Below are positions 16,619-24,269 of a stretch of 25,959 nt of DNA, piece after piece. Each line of letters starts with the position of its first letter. Positions within the stretch are counted from its first letter, which is position 1. This DNA comes from Bacteroidia bacterium (lineage in GTDB: Bacteria > Bacteroidota > Bacteroidia > JAESSM01 > NORP286), in assembly GCA_016764115.1 (NCBI GenBank), contig JAESSM010000165.1, positions 1 through 25,959 on the forward strand, in the 5' to 3' direction. The position numbers were made by a program, and so were the translations under genes. The notes beneath the pieces are model-generated. The model was not told where the DNA came from. It did no database searches and saw only the letters and a program-made list of their open reading frames with translations.

Positions 16619-17116
16619 TTATTTTATTAAGGTTATGGAGCTAAGCTTATTTTGTAATTCTCCATTTTCATCTTTATAGTTGATGATGCAGATATAAACA
16701 CCTGCTTTACATTGGTCATCATTAAAAGTCCCGTCCCAACCTATTCGAGAGTCTTTTGTCTTGAACTTCAAGTTCCCCAACATATCATAGATCTTTAAGT
16801 CTTCAATTTTACATCCCTTGCAGAAAATTTTGAACTCATCGTTTAAGCCATCATTGTTTGGGGTGAAAGCATTGGGAATGAAAAACTCAATTTTTCGACT
16901 GTATTTATTGATTGGAAAATCATTTAGGTTATCATTAGTTTGATCTTCTGCAGATCCTGAAGTCCATCCAAAACAACCGGTTACCATCACACCTGGTAGA
17001 GGAGCTATTGGTTGAATTGAATCAAATCCAGGTTTGCTATCCAAGTGGGTTTGTGTAAAACCATAAATACTTCCTAGAATCAAAGCAATAAAAAAAGTAA
17101 ATTTTAATATTTTCAT
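16619..17116 (-). CDS. Small secreted protein with T9SS type B sorting domain
   Basis: A 165-aa protein: a signal peptide (MKILKFTFFIALILGSIYG), a Pro-rich linker with little recognisable passenger (about residues 24-75), then a gliding-motility/CHU_C-type sorting domain from about residue 78: FFIPNAFTPNNDGLNDEF, LKIYDMLGN, GWDGTFN, GVYICIINY and final ITLIK. More than half of the protein is the export tag. It sits inside the pyrimidine operon, 20 nt after dihydropyrimidinase and 45 nt before beta-ureidopropionase, although its product must go to the surface. The mature passenger of about 50 residues includes an isolated CFGW and acidic stretches. Confidence 0.88.
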   Translation of the reverse strand: MKILKFTFFIALILGSIYGFTQTHLDSKPGFDSIQPIAPLPGVMVTGCFGWTSGSAEDQTNDNLNDFPINKYSRKIEFFIPNAFTPNNDGLNDEFKIFCKGCKIEDLKIYDMLGNLKFKTKDSRIGWDGTFNDDQCKAGVYICIINYKDENGELQNKLSSITLIK

Positions 17117-17136
17117 ATTAGTCTCTTAATAAACTT

Positions 17137-18557
17137 CTAAACTAAAGCAGGTTCCTCTGCTGGTTCATTTACTTTAACGAAATCATGTGCCATGGGGTTT
17201 CTTTTTATAAACTGCCCATAACCTTTTTCAATTTTCAACTCTCCGTTATCTATGGCAACTTTTCCTCTCAAAATAACAGTTTTACATTTTCCGGTTACTT
17301 CCCACCCTTCATATCCTGAATAATCCACATTCATATGATGTGTATCAACTGATAATATATGTTTTTCGTTAGGATCAAATATAACCAGATCAGCATCAGC
17401 TCCTATACTTATTGTTCCTTTTCTTGGATACATTCCAAATATCTTAGCAGCATTGGTTGATGTAAGTTCTACATACTTATTCAGGTCAATTTTACATTTG
17501 TTTACACCTTCTGAGTATAGTAATTCCATTCTATGTTCTATTGCCGGGTGGCCATTCGGAATTTTGGAAAAATCATTCTCACCCATTTTCTTTTGCTCCC
17601 ATTTGAATGGACAGTGATCAGTTCCCACTACTTGAACTAATCCTTGGTTGATGCCAGCCCAAAGAGTTTTCTGGTCTTTCTTCTCTCTTAGTGGTGGACT
17701 CATTACCCATTTAGCTCCTTCAAAATCCTTTTCATAAAGTGATGCATCTAGAAGTAAATATTGAATACAAGTTTCAACATGTACTTTTTGATTTCTCTTA
17801 GTTCTGTCACGTACAGCATTCAACGCTCCTTCGCAAGTCATGTGAACAATGTATGATCTGCACCCAGTGTAATTTGCCAAGTCTGCGAATCTTCCCGAAG
17901 CTTCTGCTTCCGTTATTTCCGGTTGGGATAAGTAATGATATAGTGGAGAGAGTTTGCCTTCTGCTTTATGCTTTGCTATTAGCATGTCTATCATATCCCC
18001 ATTGGTGGCATGAGCAGTTACAATTCCACCGAGCTCTTTTACTTCTTTCATCAACCCAACCATCTGACCGTCATCAATCATTAATGCTCCCTTATAGGCC
18101 ATAAAAGTTTTAAAGGAAGTTATTCCTTCTTTCAAAATCATATCACGAACCTCTTTCCTCGTATTCTCATTGAAATCTGTAACGGCCATGTGATAAGAAT
18201 AATCACCTACTGCATTTCCTTCAGATTTTTTTGCCATTCTCTCAATGCATTGTATAAAGAATCACCTTGTGTTTGAAGTACAAAATCAATAACCATGGTT
18301 GTTCCACCATGTAGGGCTGCTCCGGTTCCTGTTTCATAATTATCACTCGAAAATGTTCCCATAAAGGGCATGTCTAAATGAACATGTGGGTCAATCCCAC
18401 CGGGAAAAACCAATTTACCTGAAGCATCAATAGTTTCATCAACTTCATATCTCAGGTTGTTCCCAATTGCCTTTATCTTTTCTCCTTCAATATAGACATC
18501 TGCAATTTGGTCTTCAGAGGCGGTTACAACTCTTCCATTTTTGATTAAAATCGACAT
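17137..18557 (-). pseudogene. Dihydropyrimidinase, interrupted by a one-base frameshift
   Basis: A D-hydantoinase/dihydropyrimidinase homologue that opens dihydrouracil to N-carbamoyl-beta-alanine. The 5' part starts at 18557 (MSILIKNGRVV; an in-frame ATG at 18581 gives a longer form) and stops at 18207. The 3' part is open from 18237. Joined, they give about 473 aa, a normal length. All metal-site motifs are present: HVH (PHVHLD, 5' part), the carbamylated Lys (FKTFMAYKG), HATNG, IVHMTCEG and GTDHCPF. The join is at an A7 run (plus 18226-18232), where codons CAA AAA AAT must shift to give WQKKSEGNAVGDYSYH. An eighth A, or a -1 shift on A AAA AAT, restores the protein. True mutation, programmed frameshift or base-call error are all possible. 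Confidence 0.9.
18226..18232 (-). other. A7 slippery run at the dihydropyrimidinase frameshift
   Basis: On the minus strand the zero frame reads TGG CAA AAA AAT CTG, which contains A AAA AAT, a heptamer of the X XXY YYZ form used for -1 ribosomal frameshifting. Runs of this length also permit transcriptional slippage. The zero frame ends at a TAG 15 nt after the run. Confidence 0.6.
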
Positions 18558-18652
18558 ATTATTGAGTTTTGGATTTGTCAATAAAGTTAATTTTTGAGCA
18601 AGAGTCTAAAATACCATAAATACATGTTAAATCAAAATATTCGACTAGTTAT

Positions 18653-20152
18653 TTATACTGCAAATTGCTTGCCAGAATTATCATCTTTCTTGGTAATTAG
18701 TGTTGTTAAAATACCTGCTATTATTGCCAGTAAAAAAGATGGAGGCAATTCTGTAAGTTTATCAAAATACGGTCCGATCGTTTCAATTTTTGGAATTAGG
18801 AATTTAAATATTGGAACACAGAAGAATCCTGTTATCATTGATGCAATTGCTCCTTGCAAAGTATATTTTTTCCAAAAAAGAGATAACATTATTACGGGAC
18901 AAAATGTAGCCGAAATTCCGGACCATCCAAAAATGACAAACCAAAAAATTGTTCGATCAGGGGTAAGTGATGCAATTGTCATTGCAATTCCTAAAGCCGC
19001 TAGAGCAATTATTAGTGTTACCTTTCTTGAAGTTTTTATAAGAGGATCGTTTTTAAGATCAGGTCTAAATATTTGCTGATAAAAATCTCGTGTTATTGCA
19101 CTGGAAGCAACAACCAATAATGAATCAATAGTTGACATAATTGCTGATAAAACTGCTGCAATGTAAATTCCAGCAATAGTAATTGGCATGATGTGTTCTA
19201 CCAATAATGGTAATATATTTTGTCCTCCATTACCTAGAGTTGAAATATCTGCTCCTATTTGTTCAAAATATAACCTTCCAAAAATTCCTACCAAGACTGC
19301 AGCACAATCCGTTATTATAGTAAAAACTATGGCTACCCATTTCCCTTTGTCAATTTCAGCTTCATTTTTGATGGACATAAATCTCACAAATAATTGTGGA
19401 GATCCCATGAATCCTAATCCGATCATACCAAAACTCAAAATCGTCATCAAGTTCATTGAGGTAAATCCACCAATACCCCAAATGTTAGTTAGGCCGGGAT
19501 CAATTGCGGACAGTTCCGTGAAAATGTTAGGAGTATTTAAATAAGAGAATGTGACTATTGGTAATACAACCAAACCTATCAACATCATAATTCCCTGGAA
19601 GACATCGGACCATGCAACTGCTATAAATCCTCCGGTGTAAGAATAAAACAGCACGATCAAAAAACCAACTATTGCTCCTATGAAGTAATCCCATCCTAAA
19701 AATGACTCGAATGCTGAGCCTGTTGCATCAATTTGGGCACTCACATAAATGGTAACAAAAATTGCCAGTGCAGATGCGGATATGATCCTTATCAGATGTG
19801 ATTTTGCGTTAAATTTACTGGCTAAATAATCAGGTATAGTAATGGAGCCAAATTCGTCAGTTTGTTTTTTAAAGCGTTTTGCCATCCAAAACCACGCAAC
19901 AAATTCTCCTACTATCTCTCCAACGACAACCCAAAAGGCACTAACTCCGACTATTGCTCCTAGTCCTGTCAATCCTAAAAGTAGCCAAGCCGATTCACCA
20001 GTTGCTCTTGCTGAAAAAGCGACTACCCAAAATCCCAATTTTTTTCCACCTACATAAAAATCACTTAGGTTATTGATCTTTTTGGATGCAATTATGCCTA
20101 TCACAAATAGAATAGCGAAGTAAAGAATCAGGATTAAGTATTGCGTTAGCAT
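18653..20152 (-). CDS. Sodium:solute symporter (SSS family, PutP-like)
   Basis: A 499-aa inner-membrane transporter with about 13 hydrophobic segments. The SSS pattern is clear: SDFYVGGKKLG near the N-terminus, ATGESAWLLLGLTG (the TM2 sodium-site region of PutP) and GGFIAVAWSDVFQGIMM (about 174-190), the signature shared with proline permeases. By sequence alone it is closest to PutP-type proline symporters. Its place between dihydropyrimidinase and the NCS1 permease suggests transport of a pyrimidine-pathway substrate or product (for example beta-alanine or an intermediate), which is inference. The start MLTQYL gives a complete first TM. Confidence 0.9.
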   Translation of the reverse strand: MLTQYLILILYFAILFVIGIIASKKINNLSDFYVGGKKLGFWVVAFSARATGESAWLLLGLTGLGAIVGVSAFWVVVGEIVGEFVAWFWMAKRFKKQTDEFGSITIPDYLASKFNAKSHLIRIISASALAIFVTIYVSAQIDATGSAFESFLGWDYFIGAIVGFLIVLFYSYTGGFIAVAWSDVFQGIMMLIGLVVLPIVTFSYLNTPNIFTELSAIDPGLTNIWGIGGFTSMNLMTILSFGMIGLGFMGSPQLFVRFMSIKNEAEIDKGKWVAIVFTIITDCAAVLVGIFGRLYFEQIGADISTLGNGGQNILPLLVEHIMPITIAGIYIAAVLSAIMSTIDSLLVVASSAITRDFYQQIFRPDLKNDPLIKTSRKVTLIIALAALGIAMTIASLTPDRTIFWFVIFGWSGISATFCPVIMLSLFWKKYTLQGAIASMITGFFCVPIFKFLIPKIETIGPYFDKLTELPPSFLLAIIAGILTTLITKKDDNSGKQFAV

Positions 20153-20167
20153 AGTTCTTTAATTTTT

Positions 20168-20191
20168 AACCGCAAAGACGCGGAGACGCAA
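20168..20191. repeat. Inverted repeat flanking the GxxExxY gene (left)
   Basis: AACCGCAAAGACGCGGAGAC followed by GCAA. Over 25 positions, 17 match the reverse complement of 20617-20641. With that partner it brackets the GxxExxY gene. Confidence 0.7.
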
Positions 20192-20205
20192 TGGGAGTTT
20201 AGATT

Positions 20206-20613
20206 TTAATTTAAGGAATTATGGAAATAGAAATTATTTACAAATCTCTTGAAGCCATGTTTTAATAATGGTACGTTGAAATTGATAAGAAATCCTAACC
20301 TTTTGTCAGCTAGTTTTAAGTAAGAAATTATTTGTGCCTCATGAACCGGATGGAGTGTATCTACGGCTTTGAGTTCAATAATAATTTCATTTTCGACTAG
20401 GATATCAATGTAGAAATCTTTTGATAGTTCATAACCCTTATATTGTAGGGGAATGCAAACCTGATTTTGAACATTAATACCTCTTAAACTTAACTCCTTT
20501 ATGAGGCATATTTCATATATCTTTTCTAATAAGCCTGGCCCCATTTCTTTATGAACAGTTATACTAGCATCAAGAATAACTTTTGAAAGCCTATTGTATT
20601 GGTCTTTATTCAT
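20206..20613 (-). CDS. GxxExxY protein (small PD-(D/E)XK-like family)
   Basis: A 135-aa protein of the widespread but uncharacterised GxxExxY family. The signature is G27-LL-E30-KI-Y33. A nuclease-like core is also visible: D70 (FYIDILV), E80 and K82 (IIELKA), then Q94-x3-Y98 (AQIISYL), which together match the PD-(D/E)XK fold. Such genes are typically scattered through genomes at repeat-flanked sites. Here imperfect 25-bp inverted repeats lie 15 nt beyond the stop and 4 nt before the start. The gene separates the NCS1 and SSS transporter genes. Its biological role is unknown, but a DNA-processing activity tied to its own spread is conceivable. Confidence 0.9.
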   Translation of the reverse strand: MNKDQYNRLSKVILDASITVHKEMGPGLLEKIYEICLIKELSLRGINVQNQVCIPLQYKGYELSKDFYIDILVENEIIIELKAVDTLHPVHEAQIISYLKLADKRLGFLINFNVPLLKHGFKRFVNNFYFHNSLN

Positions 20614-20616
20614 TTT

Positions 20617-20641
20617 CTTAGCGTCTTTGTGCCTCAGCGGT
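20617..20641. repeat. Inverted repeat flanking the GxxExxY gene (right)
   Basis: Read on the minus strand: ACCGCTGAGGCACAAAGACG then CTAAG. It encodes the last residues TAEAQRR and the stop of the NCS1 permease, so the repeat supplies that protein's C-terminus. Confidence 0.75.
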
Positions 20642-22429
20642 AATATGTTTTTTCATCAAGAAGTAATAAATAATAAAAGAAACAATAAAGCCCGAAAACC
20701 AGGAAAGTTTGTAAAGGAAATCAAGTGCAGGTACCCAATATCCAACAATGGCAAATAAGATTCCTGTAAATAATGCGATCATTGCAGAATTGTTTATTCC
20801 CGAACCGCCAAAAGAATATTTCCCATCAACTTTATAAAGGTCAGCGATATTCATATTTGTCTTTCTGATCACATAATAATCGCAAATTAGAATGGCTACT
20901 ACCGGTCCTAATAATCCACTGATAAATATCAGAATTCCGCTTATTTCATTTAATAACCACCATGGACAGATCAAAATTCCAATTATTGCTGTTACAATAC
21001 CACCGCCTCTAAAGCTTAATTGTTTTGGAATTGCATTCGAAAAGGCATTGGCAGGAGCAATAACGTTGGCTGCAATGTTGGTACTTAATGTTGCTATAAC
21101 CATAAATATTTGGGAAATAATAACAACAGTTGGGCTTTCAAATCTTGCTAATAGTGAAACAGGATCCCAGGGGGCATCTTCCCCAATGAGAACATCATTA
21201 AAAATAACAACTGCAGCACTGGTTACAAAAATTCCTACAAACGAATAAAGTATCATAGTTCCTGGAAGCCCTATAAGTTGTCCACGGATCTGCTCTTTTT
21301 GGGAAGATACATATCTTGTTATGTCGGCAATACTTATGGACATTGTGGCCCAAAATCCTACCATTGCTGTAAGCCAAAGTAGATACTTCCAAATATCATC
21401 AAGAAAACCTGGTTCAGTTGTATCTGTTAATGTAACATTCAAAATACTGGAGTAATGGTAATCTTCATCTGTCCAAACATCTTTGTCAATGGCTTTTCTT
21501 TTCCTGAATTGAACTTTGATGGGTTTGTCATCTAAAATTACTTTTGTGATATCAAAATTGTAGTTATTGGATAATAGAATGTTGGATTTTAACCGGTTAA
21601 ATCTTTGCCATCTCAAATCCACATACCCTTTAGAAGTATCTCTTGAAGGTAAACTCATTTGAAAATCAGTTGCTTTATATCGACCATTTGCGCTTTTAGC
21701 AGGATCTAAATTAAGTCTTAGCTCTTTATAACCGGCATTAACATCTGAATTGGAAATACTAAGTATTGCAGTAGGTCTTTCAAGTTGTTTGCTTTGATTT
21801 AATACTGAACCAAACCCTCCTGCTTCATGCCAACCCCAGCCAATTAGTGATAATCCCATAATTATGAGGATCGGGGCTGCAAAATCTTCTAACCATTTAA
21901 TACTTTCAGTGCCTTTCCAAATAAAATAAATATTGACCAGCCAAAATGCTCCAAACCCAATGAATTTCCCAACACTTAGATCTACAGATGCGGTATTTCC
22001 AGTAGCTGCACTCCAAATTGCATAAAATGCAAGGCCCCCGATCCATGTTTGAATACCGAACCAACCGCATGCTACAATGCCCCGTACTATTGAGGCAATA
22101 TGAATTCCTTTGGTTCCGAATGATGCACGACCCAAGACAGGGAATGGTATTCCGTATTTAACTCCGGCATGCCCATTCAAGATCATTGGAATTGTAATGA
22201 TCAAGTTGGCTAAAGCAATAATTATTAATGATGCATACCAGCTAAGGCCACTTTTGATCATATAGGAAGCCAGGATATAAGTAGGGATGCATACTGCCAT
22301 ACCTACCCAAATGGCGGATAAGTTCCAGACATTCCATGTCCTTTTGTCCTTAGGAACAGGAGCTAAGTCTTCGCTGTAGAGTGGAGAGTCGGAAACGTCT
22401 TCTTTTAATTCTACTATGTCTTCGGTCAT
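20618..22429 (-). CDS. NCS1-family nucleobase:cation symporter with periplasmic insert
   Basis: A 603-aa inner-membrane permease. NCS1 marks are NVWNLSAIWVGMAVCIPTY at TM1, GIPFPVLGRASFG, IVACGWFGIQTWIGG at TM3 and GFWATMSISIADITRYV at TM6. Family members such as Mhp1 are about 490 aa. Here about 130 residues (about 212-342, strand-rich and hydrophilic) are inserted between TM5 and TM6, the side that is extracytoplasmic in the LeuT-fold topology. In this operon it most likely imports uracil, thymine or a hydantoin-like ring. The C-terminal residues ITAEAQRR come from the inverted repeat that flanks the next gene, so the native end was probably replaced. Confidence 0.9.
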   Translation of the reverse strand: MTEDIVELKEDVSDSPLYSEDLAPVPKDKRTWNVWNLSAIWVGMAVCIPTYILASYMIKSGLSWYASLIIIALANLIITIPMILNGHAGVKYGIPFPVLGRASFGTKGIHIASIVRGIVACGWFGIQTWIGGLAFYAIWSAATGNTASVDLSVGKFIGFGAFWLVNIYFIWKGTESIKWLEDFAAPILIIMGLSLIGWGWHEAGGFGSVLNQSKQLERPTAILSISNSDVNAGYKELRLNLDPAKSANGRYKATDFQMSLPSRDTSKGYVDLRWQRFNRLKSNILLSNNYNFDITKVILDDKPIKVQFRKRKAIDKDVWTDEDYHYSSILNVTLTDTTEPGFLDDIWKYLLWLTAMVGFWATMSISIADITRYVSSQKEQIRGQLIGLPGTMILYSFVGIFVTSAAVVIFNDVLIGEDAPWDPVSLLARFESPTVVIISQIFMVIATLSTNIAANVIAPANAFSNAIPKQLSFRGGGIVTAIIGILICPWWLLNEISGILIFISGLLGPVVAILICDYYVIRKTNMNIADLYKVDGKYSFGGSGINNSAMIALFTGILFAIVGYWVPALDFLYKLSWFSGFIVSFIIYYFLMKKHITAEAQRR

Positions 22430-22487
22430 TTGGGCTGCGAATATGCTAATGCTTACGAATGATACTAATGAATTACTTATATACGAA

Positions 22488-22643
22488 TTAGTTAAATAGA
22501 AACAATAAAATAAATAAAAGGACTACGAGAACAATGGGAATCACAAGTATCCAAATCATAATTGTTGAGCCTTGTATTAGCCCATCTAAAAATTTAAAAA
22601 TCAGCGTTTTGGTTTTTTTGTAATCTTCCTCGATTTGAGACAT
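22488..22643 (-). CDS. Small single-pass membrane protein (51 aa)
   Basis: A short frame starting 10 nt after the stop of the 205-aa gene. It begins MSQIEEDYKKTKTLIFKFLD, a charged amphipathic N-terminal part of about 25 residues, and ends in one strong transmembrane helix (about 27-50, WILVIPIVLVVLLFILLFLF) with a final Asn. It is on the same strand and very close to the two genes before it, so I read it as the third member of that cassette. Small membrane proteins of this form serve as toxins, anchors or regulators of transporters; the NCS1 permease 58 nt downstream is an alternative partner. There is no homology evidence. Confidence 0.55.
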   Translation of the reverse strand: MSQIEEDYKKTKTLIFKFLDGLIQGSTIMIWILVIPIVLVVLLFILLFLFN

Positions 22644-22653
22644 TTTATTTTTC

Positions 22654-23271
22654 TTATTTCAGATTATTAAAAAAGGGAACAACTACATGGTTCTTATAGG
22701 CTTCAAATGCAAGTTCAATTTGCTTGTTATCAAGTTTGTATTCACTAATATAAACGGATTCTTCTTCTTCATCTTCACTGGGGTGATAATAATCTACATT
22801 AAACCCTTTAAGCTGTGAAGCCATTTTTTTATAAAAACCTAGATCATAAATTGGCTGATTACTTTTGTTTATTGCATTTTCGATATAGAAACAGAAATAA
22901 GGATCCTTATTTTCATCATGGTACTTGAAGCTAAATAAAATATAAAATTGTTTGTTAATTGTACCCCTTATTTTTTGTTCTATAAAAAAACCAAAACGTA
23001 ACTCAAATTCATCGTTTAATGATTTTATTTTCCTAATTTTTCGTTGTCTTTGTGATGTAAAAGGGTAATATGCGGGTTCATATCTATCTTTAATTATATA
23101 ACTATTATTCTTATTGATGAATTCTTCTACATCTTGAAGCAATTCCTCATACATTGGATTGAAAAGCCTTTCTAACTTTTGAAAGAAACCTATGAGGGAG
23201 TCTGTGATTTTTGGAAAATGTTCAAAAGTATATTTATCAAGTTCATTAAATGTAACTTCAGATCGTTTCAT
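22654..23271 (-). CDS. Hypothetical protein, partner of the PD-(D/E)XK protein
   Basis: A 205-aa soluble protein with no signal peptide or membrane segment and no recognised domain. It has a helical N-terminal half (EHFPKITDSLIGFFQKLERL), a basic patch (SQRQRKIRKIK), a beta-rich aromatic centre and an acidic loop (SEDEEEES). The start overlaps the end of the nuclease-like gene by 14 nt, so the two are translated together. The basic patch would allow nucleic-acid contact, but that is speculation. A tightly overlapped partner of a stand-alone PD-(D/E)XK protein could be its regulator, inhibitor or specificity subunit. Confidence 0.7.
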   Translation of the reverse strand: MKRSEVTFNELDKYTFEHFPKITDSLIGFFQKLERLFNPMYEELLQDVEEFINKNNSYIIKDRYEPAYYPFTSQRQRKIRKIKSLNDEFELRFGFFIEQKIRGTINKQFYILFSFKYHDENKDPYFCFYIENAINKSNQPIYDLGFYKKMASQLKGFNVDYYHPSEDEEEESVYISEYKLDNKQIELAFEAYKNHVVVPFFNNLK

Positions 23272-24103
23272 AATTGTATTGCTTTATTTTTTCCATATCG
23301 TGTAGTGTGAATTGGTTGTTGCTCTTAAGCTTTTGTCTTATGTTCAGTTTTTCATCTTTTGTAAACCCATTTAATATTAAAAATAGAAGACGTTTGTATT
23401 CAATAAAAATGTTGTCATTTGACTTAACAGAGCTTAGAGCAGTGTAAACACCAAAGTAGTTAGACTTGTAATAACCTTCATAATCTTCATCAAGATCTTT
23501 AAATGATAACAATATAAATAGTCCTTGTAATTCTTTGTACTCCCTTTGAATATTTTTCTTGTACAGATCCACTTGTGTGTAATTTCCATCAAGCTTCCTC
23601 ACATTTGACAATAACTTATTTTCAATTACTATATAGAATCCATTTTTCTTATCAAGGATAAATAAGTCAATGAATCCTTGTACATTATCTTCTTTTAGTG
23701 AGTACTCTCTCTTTATAGTATAGTTTTTCTGCTCTAATTTTTTACTTACATTATCAATTAGTTCATTTGAGCCAATATTTTGAATGAATGAAGAAAGTAT
23801 GTCAATAGCAACATCTCCAATCATTTCATAATTGAAAAGGTATTCTAAAATATTTGAATGAGTGTTTTCATTAAAATTGTACTCCATTAACGCAAATGTT
23901 GAAATCCTAAATGAATCAAGCGATAGCGTTTTTTTAAACTTCTCATTATTTATTTTCAAATGTTTATCATAAAGTTTGATTAATTGAGTTAAAATTATTT
24001 CATTATCTATCTTAGGTATAGATATTTCTTTCTGGTGAGCACTGTCATAAATTGATATTAATTTTTTTAGTGTCTCTAATTTATTTGTTTGAGAAATATC
24101 CAT
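23258..24103 (-). CDS. PD-(D/E)XK nuclease-superfamily protein
   Basis: A 281-aa protein. The N-terminal helical region leads to E79-NTHS-NILEYLF, the pattern seen at the start of stand-alone PD-(D/E)XK families such as PDDEXK_4. The nuclease core follows: D146 (GFIDLFI), E161-N-K163 (YIVIENKL) and Q177-x3-Y181 (TQVDLY), the full D / ExK / QxxxY set, so catalysis is plausible. The C-terminal third is helical and basic. It heads a same-strand cassette with the 205-aa and 51-aa genes, inserted between the aminotransferase and NCS1 genes. Proteins of this family often occur in defence or mobile regions. The biological target is unknown. Confidence 0.82.
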   Translation of the reverse strand: MDISQTNKLETLKKLISIYDSAHQKEISIPKIDNEIILTQLIKLYDKHLKINNEKFKKTLSLDSFRISTFALMEYNFNENTHSNILEYLFNYEMIGDVAIDILSSFIQNIGSNELIDNVSKKLEQKNYTIKREYSLKEDNVQGFIDLFILDKKNGFYIVIENKLLSNVRKLDGNYTQVDLYKKNIQREYKELQGLFILLSFKDLDEDYEGYYKSNYFGVYTALSSVKSNDNIFIEYKRLLFLILNGFTKDEKLNIRQKLKSNNQFTLHDMEKIKQYNYETI

Positions 24104-24127
24104 AGTTCTACAGTAGTCTTGGCAAAC

Positions 24128-24265
24128 CGATGAGGCTGTATCAAAAGTAAAAAACCCGTGTCATTCAGAACGCAGTGAAGAATCTTATTTCCTGATTATC
24201 AATTTGTAACAAGATCCTTCATTCTTCAGGATGACAGGAAAATGGACATTGAGACAGCCTCATCG
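24128..24265. mobile_element. MITE-like inverted-repeat element
   Basis: A 138-bp non-coding element. The ends are perfect 12-bp inverted repeats (CGATGAGGCTGT at 24128-24139, ACAGCCTCATCG at 24254-24265), extending to about 17 bp with one mismatch. Inside is a second imperfect palindrome: TGTCATTC...GAAGAATCTT against AAGATCCTTCATTC...ATGACA. No transposase frame is present and I see no clear target duplication. It begins about 25 nt upstream of the nuclease-like gene's ATG and ends 4 nt past the aminotransferase stop. Confidence 0.82.
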
Positions 24266-24269
24266 ATTT

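Noticed and set aside
17137..18237. The 3' part of dihydropyrimidinase as an independent gene starting at the ATG at 18237
   Set aside because: It would lack the HVH metal ligands and strand layout of the N-terminal part, while the upstream frame carries exactly those pieces. One added base joins them into a normal-length enzyme.
18653..20152. Calling the SSS protein a proline permease (putP)
   Set aside because: Family resemblance is to PutP, but SSS members change substrate easily and the operon context points to pyrimidine catabolism. The substrate is left open.
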